From: Orientallactaga sibirica
Taxonomy: Eukaryota; Chordata; Mammalia; Rodentia; Dipodidae
Direction: 5' to 3'
Length of the DNA: 64,000 bases
Assembly (NCBI GenBank): GCA_036365145.1
Contig: JAEOAD010000888.1
Coordinates: 3,203,501 to 3,267,500, forward strand
The notes under the pieces are model-generated. The model did no database searches. It saw only the letters and a program-made list of their open reading frames with translations, and was not told the origin of the DNA. The stretch's first letter is position 1; every line of letters begins with the position of its first letter. A program made the position numbers and the translations under genes. This document shows positions 41,284 through 53,355 of this stretch, in pieces.

Positions 41284-42483
41284 AATTGAGGAAGACACGA
41301 AAAGATGGAAAGATTGCCCATTCTCATGGTTTGGGAGAATATTGTGAAAATGGTAATCCTACCAAAAGCAACATAGACATTGAATACAATTCCAATCAAA
41401 ATTTCAGCACCATTCTTCATAGAGATAGGAAAACAAATTCTCAAAAGTCATGTGGAAGCACAGAAGGCCTTGGATAGCTGAAAATGTCCTCAGCAAAAAG
41501 GGGCTAGAGCCGAGCGTGGTGGTGCACGCCTTTAATCCCAGCACTCAGGAGGCAGAGGTAGTAGGATCGCCATGAGTTCAAGGCCACTCTGAGACTACAT
41601 AGTGAATTCCAGGTCAGCCTGGACTAGAGTGAGACCCTGTCTTGAAAAACCAAAAAAAAAGGGGGGCGGCTAGAGAGATGGTTCAGTGGTTAAGGTACTT
41701 GGCTGTGAAGCCAAAGGACCTAAGTTTGATTCCCTGGTACCCACAGAAAGCCAGATGCATTAAGTGGCGCATGCATCTGGAGTTTATTTGCAGTGGCAGG
41801 AAGCCCTGGTATGCCCATACTCACTCTCTTTGTGTCTGCTTCTCTCTCTCTAATAAATAAATTAATTATAAAAGAATACTACTGATGGTATCACCATACC
41901 TGATTTCAAATTATACTCTAAAGCCATAGTAATAAAAACAGCATGGTACTGGCCCAAAACCAGATACAGATAAGGGAGCAGAATAGAAGATCCAGACATA
42001 AGTTCTAGTAACTACAGCCACCTGATCTTTGACAAAGAGGCCAAAACTGTACACTGGAGAAAAGACAGCATCTTCAACAAATAGTGCTAGAGAAACTGGA
42101 TAACCACACAGGGAAGAATAAATCCAGATCGTCTCCTCTCATCCTGCATAAAAGTCAATTCTGCATGGATCAAGGACCTCAGTATAAGACCTGAAACTCT
42201 AAAACAACTAGAAGAAAAAGTAAGGAGACCACTCCAAGATAAAGGCACAGGGAAAGACTTTCTGAGTAAGAGTCTTGGAAGCCCAGAGAATCAGACAAGC
42301 ACTTGACCACTGGGATATCATGAAACTAAAAATCTACTGTACAGCCAAGCAAACCATCCACAGAATCAATAAACAGCCTACAGGATGGGAGGAAATGTTT
42401 GCCAGCCATATATCTGACAGAGGTTCAATATCTAGAATACACAAAGAACTCAAAAAGCTAAGCAATTAAAAAATACCAATCAG
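41284..42483 (+). mobile_element. L1 ORF2 fragment, copy 1, with SINE insertions
   Basis: Degenerate L1 ORF2 sequence (3' third) on the plus strand at 41284-41500 and 41870-42478, interrupted by B1 41505-41660 and a DIP-type SINE 41668-41868. The frame is broken and the element cannot be active. Confidence 0.82.
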
Positions 42484-42640
42484 GGCTGGGTGTGGTGTTA
42501 CAAACCTTTAATCCCAGCACTTGGGAGGCAGAGATAGGAGGATTGCCATGAGTTAAAGATCACCTTGAGACTACATAGTGAATTCCAGGTCAGCCTGGGC
42601 TAGAGCAAGACCCTACCTCGAAAAACCAAAAACAATGACA
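42484..42640 (+). repeat. B1 SINE between two L1 fragments
   Basis: Full-length B1 separating L1 copy 1 from L1 copy 2. Confidence 0.85.
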
Positions 42641-45600
42641 AAAAATCACTCTAATTCACAATTGCCTCAAAAAAATTAAATAAAATAAAGTACCTTGGAA
42701 TAAACCTGACCAAGGAAGTGAAGGATCTCTACAATGAAAACTTTAAAACACTAGAGACAGAAATTACAGAAGACACTAGGAAATGGAAAGACATCCCATG
42801 TTCTTGGATTGAAAGAACCAATATTATGAAAATTGTCAATCTTGCCAAAAGCAATCTACATGCTTAATGCAATCCCCATCAAAATTCCAAGGGCATTCTT
42901 CATGAAATTAGAACAAACAATTCTAAAATTCATTTGAAAGCACAGAAACCTTGAATATACAAAACAATTTTGAGCAACAAAAATAAGGCTGGTGGTACTA
43001 CCATAGCTCATTTTAACCTATGTTAAAAAGCCATAGTAATAAAAACAGCATGGTACTGTACAAAAACAGACATGTAGATCAATGGAACAGAATAGAGGAC
43101 CCAGATGTAAGTCCAGACCGCTACAGCCACCTGATCTTCGACAAAAATGCCGAAAAACTCACTTGAGAAAAGACAGCCTCTTCAACAAATGGTGCTGGGA
43201 AAACTGGATATATGTAGAAGGATGAAAATAGATCCTTAATAATCTCCATGCACAAGTCCAAATGGGGCTGGAGAGATGGCTTCGTGGTTAAGGTACTTGC
43301 CTACAAGGCCAAAGGACTCAGGTTCTATTCCCCAGGACCCAAATGCACACAGTGGCACATGCTTCTGGAGTTTATTTGCAGTGGCTGGAGACCCTGGTGC
43401 ACCCATTCTCTCTATCTGCCTCTCTCTCTCTCTCATAAATAAATAAATAACACATAAATAAAAAAGAATCAAGTCCAAATGGATCAAAGTCCTTAATATC
43501 AGACCTGAAACTCCAAAACTACTAGAAGAAAAAGTAGGGGAAACCCTTCAACATATTAGAAGAGGCAATGACTTTCCGAACATAACCCCAGTTGCTCAGG
43601 AAATAAAACCACTAATCAAGCCAGGAGTGGTGGTGTACACCTTTAGGGAGGCAGAAGTAGGAGGAGCGCCATGAGTTCGAGGCCACCCTGAGACTACAAA
43701 GTTAATTCCAGGAGCGCACGCCTTTAATCCCAGCACTCGGGAGGCAGAGGTAGGAGGTTCGAGGCCACCCTGAGACTAGATAGTTAATTCCAGGTTAGCC
43801 TGGACCAGAGTGAGACCCTACCTTGCAAAACCAAAAAAAAAAAAAAAAAAGTTAATTCCAGGTTAGCCTGGACCCCACACCCCAAAAAAAAAAAAAAAAA
43901 AACACCTCACTAATCAACTGCTGGGACCTCATGAAATCACAAAGCTTTTATGCAGCGACACTGTGAATAGAGCAAACAGGCAACCTACAGAATGGGATAA
44001 AATCTTTGCCAACTACACATCTGACAGAGCATTAATATCCACTTTGTACAAAGAACTCAAAAAATGAAATAATAAGGAATCAAATAACCCAATTAAAAAT
44101 GGGCTCTGGGCCAGACATGTTGGCGCACGCCTTTAATCCCAGCACTTGGGAGGCAGAGGTAGGAGGATCGCTGTGGAGTTCAAGGCCACCCTGAGACTAC
44201 AGAGTGAATTCCAGGTCAGCCTGGGCTAGAGCAAGGCTCTACCTCAAAAAACAAACAAACAAAAAAAAAAAAAAAAGGGGGGGTTGGAACTAAATAGAGA
44301 GTTCTCAAAAGAAGAAATATAGATGACATATAATCACCTAAAAAATGTTCTATATCCTGGGCTGGAGAGATGGCTTAGCGGTTAAGGCGCCTGCCTGCTA
44401 AGCCTAAGAACGCTGGTTCCAATCTCCAGGTCCCACCTTTAGCCAGATGCAGGGCGCAATGCCGCACTTGGCCACAAGGGTGTGCACACATCTGGATTTC
44501 ATTCACAGCAGCTGAGACTGCTGGCGCGCCCATCTCTGTCTCCCTCTCTCTCTCTGTGTCTCTCTCCAAAAATAAATAAAATAATAATAAAAAATGTTCC
44601 ATATCCTTAGCCATCAGGGAAATGCAAATTAAAAGTACCTTGAGGGCTGGAGAGATGGCTTAGCGGTTAAGCGCTTGCCTGTGAAGCCTAAGGATCCCGG
44701 TTAGAGGCTCGATTCTCCAGGACCCACGTTAGCCAGAAGCACAAGGGGGCACATGCATCTGGAGTTCGTTTGCAGTGGCTGGAGGCCCTGGCGTGCCCAT
44801 TCTCTCTCTCTCTACCTGTCTATTTCTGTATCTCTCTCTCTCTCAAATAAATAAATAATAAAATATTTTTTAAAAAAAAGTACTTTGAAATTCCATCTCA
44901 CTCCTGTCAGAATGATTATTATCAAGAAATCAAATGACAGTAAATGCTGGCTAGGATGCAGAAAAAGAGGAACCCTTCTACACTGTTGGTGGGAATGTAA
45001 TCTGGTACAGCCATTGTGGAAATCAGTGTGGAGATCTACCCTATGACCCAGCTATACCACTCCCAGGCATATATCCTAAGGACTTGTTTTACTACCTTAG
45101 AGATACTTGCTCAACCATGTTTATTGCCACTCTATTCACAATAGCTAGGAAACAGAACCAGCCTGGATGTCCCTCAACTGATGAGTGGATAATGAAGATG
45201 TGGCACATTTACATAATGGAGTTCTACTCAGTGGTAAAGAAAATGAAATTATGAAATTTGCAGGAAAATGGATGGATCTGAAAAGGATTATGGATCCTAG
45301 CTACAAATGTTTGGACTTGTGAGTTGAAATAAAACTCAGTAGCAGAGGCTAGTGAGCTAGAAAGGGGCAATAAGGGAGGAAGGAGAGGGGAGAACTTAAG
45401 GGGATAGTATTGTATATATGTAAGTAGAAAAACAGATTACTCAGGGTGAAAAGGCCTAAGTGAGGTCAGGGGGAGAGATTGAGTAAAGGAAGGGTGGGGG
45501 AGGGTTAATCACAATTTAAGAGGATACGAGTAAGTCATATGGAAACTTTTTTGGACAATGATGCATCCAGAAGCCATAGATTGTTATTAGAAAATTTTCA

Positions 45601-46720
45601 TTTCCAGGGATGGGATACCTTCTAGTGAGTTGTTGGCCAGGGAGGTCCCTGTTGTCCCAAAACAGTACAGGCCATTGCCGAGGCCCTTGGTTTCCCACCA
45701 GGAATAGATGGTAAGACCCTATTGCTGAAGACTCCACATGCTTGGGCTGAAAGGTCACTGAGAAATCTTGCTGGAGCTGAACTGAAAACCTCCTCCGTAT
45801 AGACCAGCTAGAAGAAAGCTGGAAAAAACTATGATGCATGCAGCTCCATGGGAGAGAGAGAGAAGTTATCAATGGAGATAAACAAGACTGGACACTGAAA
45901 GCCTTAAGTTTGGCCAGACAGACCAAATAAGCCATGTCTGTTATGGGGGAAAACCAACTGCTTCCCCCTCCCCCTGAGGTAGAGTCTCACTCTAGCCCAG
46001 GCTGACCTGGAATTCACTTTATTCTCAGGGTGGCCTTGAACTCATGGCGATTCTCCTACCTCTGCCTCCTGAGTGCTGGGATTAAAGGTGTGCACCACCA
46101 CACCCAGCTTCCAACTGCTTTCTAATTGGACTGGAGACCTGCTCCAAGGAGGGAATACATGCCTGATACTGAAAACCTATGATGGGGGAGGTCATGAGCC
46201 CTAGGGGTGTAACGCCTGCTGGTGTCTGGCTAAATGCATATATTATGCTCACCAAACTGTAAGCACTTTTCTAATGTTCATACTCATATATTAATGCTAC
46301 TCTCACTTTTGGCTAGAGAAGCTTCTCTTTTCAGATGGTGGTGACCTCTGGGATGATTTAAAAGACAACATAGTGCTGAGAAGTGACAGAGGAGTGCTCA
46401 TTACTGAAACATCTCTATCACACCTTCCAAAGGCTCAGGGTCCTTTGTGGAAGAGGTGGGGGGAAGAAGGTACAAATCAAAGAAAGGAGTTCTTACAATG
46501 CACTCTTCCAGACACAAAATGGCCTGGACAGCCATGACCTACTCAAAACCAGGGCAGTAGGAGGAAAAGATGATGACATGAAAATAAAAGAGAGACTGAT
46601 TGAGAGGGGGAAGGGAACATGATGGAGAGTGGAGTTATAAAGGGGAAAGTGAGGGAGGAGGGCATTATGGTTTATTTTCTATAATTATGGAAGTTGTCAA
46701 TAATAAAAAATTGAAAAACA
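42641..46720 (+). mobile_element. L1 copy 2: ORF2 3' part plus 3' UTR, with many SINE insertions
   Basis: This copy starts again at ORF2 sequence already present in copy 1, so it is a separate element. L1 body pieces are 42641-43258, 43468-43615, 43913-44100, about 44285-44355, 44595-44640 and 44880-45300. The 3' UTR follows from 45300 to 46720. The UTR is itself interrupted by a minus-strand B1 at about 45965-46112. Intervening SINEs: DIP-type 43262-43465, nested B1s 43617-43910, B1 44105-44275, DIP-type 44357-44592 and DIP-type 44643-44878. The reading frame is destroyed. Confidence 0.82.
43617..43910 (+). repeat. B1 inserted into B1
   Basis: An outer B1 is split by a head-truncated inner B1. 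The 12-base sequence gttaattccagg flanks the insertion (about 43700-43711 and 43851-43862) as a target-site duplication. Confidence 0.82.
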
Positions 46721-46737
46721 AAATTTTATAGTTAAAA

Positions 46738-47005
46738 ACATCAATCAAGCTGGGCGTGGTGGTGCACACCTTTAATTCCAGCACTTGGGAGGCAGAGGTA
46801 GGAGGATTGCCGAGAGTTCGAGGCCACCCTGAGACATAGTGAATTCCAGGTCAGTGACCAGAATTCCAGGTCAGCCTGGAGCCAGATGCACAAGGGGGTG
46901 CATGCATCCAGAGTGAGACCCTACCTCTACCTGCCTATTTCTGTATCTCTCTCTCTCAAATAAAAAAATAAAATGAAAAAAAAAAAAAAAAAAAAAAAAA
47001 AAAAC
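46738..47005 (+). repeat. Interleaved B1/DIP chimeric SINE
   Basis: Order seen: B1 head and body (46745-46880) with a local duplication of gaattccaggtcag, then a DIP middle piece (gccagatgcacaagggggtg and onward, about 46881-46908), then a B1 3' piece (agagtgagaccctacctc), then a DIP 3' end (tctctctctctcaaataaa) and a long A-run. Confidence 0.78.
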
Positions 47006-47019
47006 ACCATCAATCAGCA

Positions 47020-47872
47020 GCTAGAGAGATTGCTCAGCAGTTAAGGCACTTGCCTGCAAAGCCTAATGACCTATTTTCAATTCCCCTGTACCCTCGTAAA
47101 GGTAGATACCCAAAGTGGCACTTGCATCTGGAGTTCGTTTTCAATGGCTGGAGTTCTTCCTGTGCCCACTTTCTCTTTCTCTTTTCTATCTCTGTCTGCT
47201 TGCAAATAAATAACCTCACAGGGACCTGGATTCAGAAGGTTTGGTCTTATAGCTCCTGTTTGCTGCTTCCTGCCTTGTACATTTCCTTCCTCCCTCTGAA
47301 AGAGGTTAGTTTTGATCCTTTTCTGGTATACTTCTTTTTTAAAATTAGAGAGAGAGAGAGAAAGAGGTAGAGAATGGGAGTGCTGGGGCCTCTAGCCACT
47401 GCAAACGAACTCCAGATGCACGGGCCACTTTGTGCATCTAGCTTGTGTGAGTACTGGAAAATGGAACCTGGGTTCTTAGGCTTTGCAGGCAAGTGCCTTG
47501 ATTGCTAAACCATCTCTTTAGTTCCTTTTCTGGTATCTTTTCTATATCAGAGAGATGTCATTCTGCTTGCAGCCCAGGCTGACATGGAACTCACTCTTGC
47601 CCCAGGCTGGCCTCAAACTCACAGCAATTCTCCTGCCTCAGCCTCCAGATGACTCCTTATTTTTTTTAATTTTTTTATGTATTTGAGAGAGAGAGAGAGA
47701 GAGGAAGATACAGAGAGAGAATGGGTGTGCCAGGGCCTCTAGCCACTGCAAACAAACTCCAGAAGCATGCGCCACCTTGTGCATTTGGCTTACGTAGGTC
47801 CTGGGGAATCAAACCTGGGTCCTTCAGCTTTGCAGGCAAGCACCTTAACTGCTAAGCCACCTCTCCAGCCTC
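47020..47872. repeat. SINE cluster in MVP intron 1
   Basis: DIP-type plus about 47020-47215, DIP-type minus 47340-47525, truncated B1 minus 47560-47650 and DIP-type minus 47660-47872. Confidence 0.8.
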
Positions 47873-48945
47873 ATCCTTATTCTTTTATCTTGCAACTTTA
47901 TATGGGATTTGGCCTTGATACTTTCTGTGGCTCACTTTTTATTTTGGGTTAATTTGCCAACTAATACAAGGGTAGCTTTTCCAACTTTAGAATTCCATCT
48001 CCTGTCTTTGGACTCAAAGGGCTGCCTCTGATTTCCAGGAGTTGTTCTCCCCATTCAGCCCTGCTTTTGTCCCTCCCCTCTTGCCTGAACGCCCTAGTTG
48101 CTCCAGAATACCAAATTAGGCCCTATTCTGGGACACCTCCTTCTAGGAGTTCATGGTGCTGGGACAACCAGGACAGTAGCCCTAACCCTTATGCAATGGA
48201 TGACCTTTGACAAGTCTGCTGATCTTGATAGCTCTTTCCTCAATTATAGCCTGGTGAGGCCAAGTTTATAGAAAGAGCACTCAGAGCCAAGTCTGATTCT
48301 TTATGTATTACTGCAGAGAATGGGCAATGCCCAAGGCCCAATTTTCCTACCCAGTGAGGGGTAAGGAGGCCTGACCAGTACCACAGGCTCTACCTGACCG
48401 TGCCAGCATCGGGGCTTAACCTCACTTGTTTACTGCCAGGAAGGTGGCAAGTGCGTCTTGTGTCACTCCAGCTATGGAGCTAGAAGCATGAGCTTCCTAC
48501 AGCCGGGTGTAGCTTTTCTCAGGGGCTGCTTGGCCAGGTTCTCTGTAGAATAGAAGCCTGGCCAGGAAACCAGATGGGGCGAGAGGAAGGGCTCCAGCTA
48601 CTGGCTGAGGTATAGGCAGGGTTTGGAGGCTCCACAGGGATTATGCGAGCTCTAGGACCCGTAAGGGTGGGAGTAGGCTCTAGGAACACCCTCCATTGGT
48701 ATTTTATTGGATAATGCCCCCCTCCTCCATGGTTGAGGCCTCTCTGCCATCTGCCACCCCAGCTGGGCTCAGTCAGGGGACTGACAGCCTTGCCCAGCTC
48801 AGTGATTCAGCAAGTTTTTGTCATAGCCCATCAGGCTAGACTCCTGCCTTATTCTGAGGATAAGCCCCTGCTTCCTTGGGTTCCAGCACCCCATCTCACC
48901 CCATCTCCCTGACCATACCCAAATCTGTCTTCTTCCAGAGACCAC
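47873..48945. other. Repeat-free island in MVP intron 1, possible regulatory sequence
   Basis: About 1.07 kb without recognised SINE or L1 sequence, in an intron otherwise crowded with them. On the MVP (minus) strand two CCAAT motifs lie close together near 48695-48712. No coding frame of interest was seen. A regulatory role is inference only. Confidence 0.4.
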
Positions 48946-49380
48946 TTGCTAAGTGCTTACACCCCTGCCACTGTGACTGTGACAGACCTCAGACTGGAGT
49001 ACTTACCAGACGAAGTACATAGTTACAGCTCTTTATTTCCAGTATGTCAGAGTCCTCAAAAGATAGCACTAACTCCACAGGAAGGACTGAAAAACCTAGG
49101 CAACAGTCTATGGCTGAGGTCATATGCCCACAGGGAAGCTATTCCCTTACTGTTGTTTGGCTACATTTGTTGTGTTCATCAAATTTTCCTCTGAATCTTG
49201 ATGTTTATGCCTACAGACTAGTGCTGCTCTCACCTTGGGTCAAAGAAGCTTCTCTGTGCAATTGGTGGCGACTACAGGGGAAGACTAAAAAACCCATCAA
49301 AGTGTTGAGAAATGACAGTTGAAACATCTCCATCACACCTTCCGAGGCTCAGAGAAGAAGTGGTGGAAAGAATGTAAGAA
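48946..49380 (+). mobile_element. Old L1 3' UTR relative
   Basis: Diverged match to the L1 3' end family, most visible from 49060 to 49378 (a caaagaagcttctct-like motif, then acatctccatcacaccttcc). Confidence 0.6.
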
Positions 49381-49383
49381 CCA

Positions 49384-49775
49384 GGCTGGGGAGATGGCTC
49401 AGCAGTTAAAAGTGCTTGCTTGCAAAGCCTGAAGGCCTTTGGTTTCACAGTAGCCATGTAAAGCAGATGCACAAAGTGGTTCATGTTTCTGTAGTTTGTA
49501 GCAGCAAGAGACCCAGAAGTGTCCATACTCTTACATTCACAATTTATTTTTATTTTTATGAGAGAGAGAGAGAATTGGCACACCAGGGCCCCCAGCCACT
49601 GCAATCCTGCAATCGAACTCAGATGTGTGCGCCACTCTGTGCGCATATGTGAGCTTGAGCACTTGCATCACCTTGTGCATCTGGCTTATGTGGGACCTGG
49701 AGAGTCAAACATGGGTTCTTAGGTTATGGTGTTTGCTTGCCTGTAAGGCCTATAAGCCATCTCTCCAGCCCTTTC
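49384..49775. repeat. Two DIP-type SINEs, opposite orientations
   Basis: Plus-strand copy about 49384-49545 and minus-strand copy about 49548-49772. They abut tail to tail, so transcripts could form a hairpin. Confidence 0.75.
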
Positions 49776-49819
49776 ATTCACAATAAATTAAAAAATAAAA
49801 AATAAAAAAAAAAAGAGCT

Positions 49820-51360
49820 AGGAAATGGAGCCAGCCTAGATGTCCCTCAACTGATGAGTAGATAATGAAAATGTAGCACATTTACACAATGGAGTTCTAC
49901 TCAGCAGTAAAGAAAAATGAAGTTATGAAATTTGCTGGAAAATGGATGGATCTGGAAAGGATTATACTTAGTGAGCTAACGCAGGCCCAGAAAGCTAAAT
50001 GTCACATGTTCTTTCTCATATGTGGATCCTAGCTACAAACTATTGGACTTCTATGTGAGTAAAAATAAAACTCAGTAGCAGAAGCCAGTAAGCTAGAAAG
50101 GGGATATAAAGGGAATAGAAGGGAGGGAGCGGGGACTTAATAGGATGGTATTGTATATATGTAAGTAGAATTAATGGGGGTGAAAAGGCCTAAGTGAGGT
50201 CAGGAGAAGAGATTGAGTAAAGGAACGGTGGAGGGAGGGCTAATCACAATCTAAGAGGATATAAATAAGTCATATGGAAACCTACTTTTCTGGACAACGG
50301 AACACTCAGAAGCCACAGATTGTTACTAGAAATTTTTCAGTACCAGGGATGAGATACCTTCCAGTGAGTTGTTGGCAAGGAGGTCACAGATACCCCAAAA
50401 ACATTATAGGCCATTGTCAAGGCCCTTGGTTTCCCACCAGGAATGATGGTTAAGACCCTATTGCTGAAGACTCCACATACTTGGGTGGAAAGTTCACTAA
50501 GAAAACCTGCTGGAGCTGAGCTGAAAGCCTCCTCCATGTGGACCAGCTGACAGAAAGTTAGAAAAAGCTACGCTGCATGTGGTTCAATGGGACAGAGAAA
50601 ACACCAGTGAAGGTACTCAACAGTGAACACTGCAAGCTTTAAATTTGGCCAGCTAGGCCAAATGAGCCGACTGGTGCAATAGTGGCATGTCTGTTATGGG
50701 GGAAACCAACCACTCTCTAATTGGACTGGAGGCCCGCTCCATGGGAGGGAATACATACCTGATACTGAAAACCTATGACAGAGGTAGTTATGAGCCCTAA
50801 GGGTGTAATGTCAGCTGGTGTCTCACTAAATGTATATAAATACTATGCTCACCAAATTGCCCAGTAAGCACTTCTCTTAATATCCACACCTATATATTAA
50901 TGTTACTCTCACTTTTGGTTAGAGAAGTTTCTCTTTTCAGATGGTGGCAACCTTGGGATGACTCAGAAGGCACCATGGTGCTGAGAAGAAGGGACACAGG
51001 AGTGCTCAACACTGAAACATCTCAAACTCATCTTCCAAGGCTCAGGGTCCATTGTGGAAGAGGGGGCGGAAAGAATGTAAGAGCCAAAGGAAGGGTAGGA
51101 CTCCTTACAACGTGCTCCTCCAGACACAAAATGGCCTGGATATCCATGACCTCACAGTGCCTGACACTACCTACACAAGACCATCATAATAGGAGGGAAA
51201 GATCATGACATCAAATGATAAGAGACTGATTGAGAGGGGGAAGGGGTATGATGGAGAGTGAAGTTTCAAAGGGGAAAGTGGGGGGAGGGAGGGAAGTACC
51301 ATGGGATATTGTCTACAATTAAAGAAGTTGTCAAAAAAAAAAAAAAAAAAAAAAAAAAAG
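49820..51360 (+). mobile_element. L1 3' end: ORF2 tail and 3' UTR
   Basis: 49820-50050 is the ORF2 C-terminal coding end (matches a stretch repeated at 45150-45300). The family 3' UTR runs on directly to a 27-base A-run at 51334-51360. This copy shows that the recurring 3' UTR sequence belongs to L1. Confidence 0.85.
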
Positions 51361-51610
51361 AAAAATAAAAATAAAAAAAGAATGTCAGAGCCAAAGAATG
51401 AGGAGGAGTACATTAGGATGCTGTCTTCTGGACACAAGGTGGTCACTGCATTCATGACCTCACAGCAGTCATTATCTGCACAAGACCTGCATGATATTGG
51501 GTCCATTAATTCAGAGATAGTGGAGGCAAGATAAATAAATAAAAGTGACATCAAAACAGAAGAAAAGAAGGGGCTCAGTGGAATGGAGAACAAATGAAAG
51601 TAATGGGAGT
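51361..51610 (+). mobile_element. Diverged L1 3' UTR piece
   Basis: Resembles the inner 3' UTR (aagaatgtcagagccaaaga, then a catgacctcacagc motif), similar to 12510-12960. Confidence 0.55.
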
Positions 51611-51619
51611 TATCATCAC

Positions 51620-51945
51620 AATACATTATGTAATCTCAACACTCAGGTAGCTGAGGTAGGAAGATGTTGGGAGTTTGAAGCCAGCCTGGGCTACAGTGAG
51701 TTCCAGCTCAAGCTGAGCTAGACTGAGACCCTACCTCAAAAACAAACAAACAAACAAATAAACAAACAAACAAACAAACAGGGGCCGGGCATGGTGGCAC
51801 ATGCCTTTAATCCCAGCACTTAGGAGGCAGAGGTAGGAGGATTGCCATGAGTTTGAGGCCACCCTAAGACTATATAGTGAATTCCAGGCCAGCGTGGGCT
51901 AGAGTGAGACCCTACCTTATACAGGAAACAACGACGAAAACAAGG
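51620..51945 (+). repeat. Two B1 SINEs
   Basis: B1 about 51625-51735 with an (AAAC)n tail to 51780, and B1 about 51783-51940. Confidence 0.8.
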
Positions 51946-53020
51946 GACTAGAATAAGTCATATGGAAACCTACTTTTTTTGACAATAGCCTACCCAGAAG
52001 CCATAGATTGTTACTAGAAAATTTTCAGTGCCAGGGATGGGTGACCTTCCAGTGAATTGTTGGCCAGGGAGGTCACTGATGCCCCAAAACAGGCCATTGT
52101 CAAGGCTCTTGGTTTCCCACCAGGAATAGATGGTAAGACCCTATTGCTGAAGACTCCACATACTTGGGCTGAAAGGTAACTGAGAAATCCTGCTGGAGCT
52201 GAGCTGAAAACCTCCTCCATGTGGACCAGCTGACAGAAAGCTGGAAAAAGCTACACTGCATGCAGCTCCATGGGAGAGAGAAAAGTCATTAGTGGAGATA
52301 AACAAAAGTGGACACTGCTAGTCTTAAGTTTGGCCAACAAGGCCAAATGACCCAGTGGGTGCAATAGTGGTATGTCTGTTATGAGGGAAACCAACCGCTC
52401 TCTAATTGGACTGGAGGCCTGCTCCATGGGAGGGAATACATCTCTGATACTGAAAACTGGAGAAGTCATGAGCCCTAGGGGTATAACGTTTGCTTGTGTC
52501 TGGCTAAATACATACATTATGCTCACCAGACTGCTGGGTATGTATTTCTCTTAATGTTCATACCCCTATATTAAAGCTACTCTCACTTTTAGTTAGAGAA
52601 GCTTCTCTTTTCAGACGGTGGTGACCTCTGAGCTGACTCAAAAGGCACCATAGTGCTGAGAAGAAATGACAGAGGAGTGCTCAACTCTGAAACATCTCTA
52701 TCACACCAATGCTCAGGGTCCATTGCAGAAAAGGTGGCAGTAAGAATGTAAGAGCCAAAGGAAGAGTAGGACTCCTTATAATGCACTCTTCCAGACACAA
52801 AATAGCTTAAATATCCATGACACTACATACACAAGACCATCAAAATAGGAGGACAATATGATATCAAAAAAAAAAGAAGAGCTGGGCATGGTGGCGCACA
52901 CCTTTAATCCCAGCACTTGGAGGCAGAAGATGGAGGATCAACGTGAGTTCAAGGCCACCCTGAGACTATATCATGAATTCCAGGGCTAGAGTAAAACCCT
53001 ACCTTGAAAAAAACAAAATG

Positions 53021-53067
<47 letters not shown>

Positions 53068-53355
53068 AAGAAGCCGGGCATGGTGGTGCACACCTTTAAT
53101 CCCAGCCCTCAGAAGGCAGAGGTAGGAGGATCATGATGAGTTCAAGGCACCCTGAGACTATGTAGTGAATTCCAGGTCAGCCTTGGCTAGAGCGAGACCC
53201 TACCTTGAAAACCAAAAATAAATGAACAAATAAAATAAGTGATTGAGGGTGGGACGGGGCAAGATGGAGAGTGGAGTTTTGAAGAGGAATGTGGGTGAGG
53301 AGGGAATTACCATGATTTATTGTCTATAATTATGGCAATAAAAGTAAAATAAAAA
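51946..53355 (+). mobile_element. L1 3' end interrupted by two B1 copies
   Basis: L1 3' UTR 51946-52870 resumes at 53228-53350 (agtgattgagggtgggacgg to the tail). In between are B1 52878-53010, an (AATA)n tract 53020-53068 and B1 53072-53220. Confidence 0.78.

Noticed and set aside
41284..45300. An active L1
   Set aside because: ORF2 is 5'-truncated, full of stops and broken by SINEs, and no ORF1 is present.
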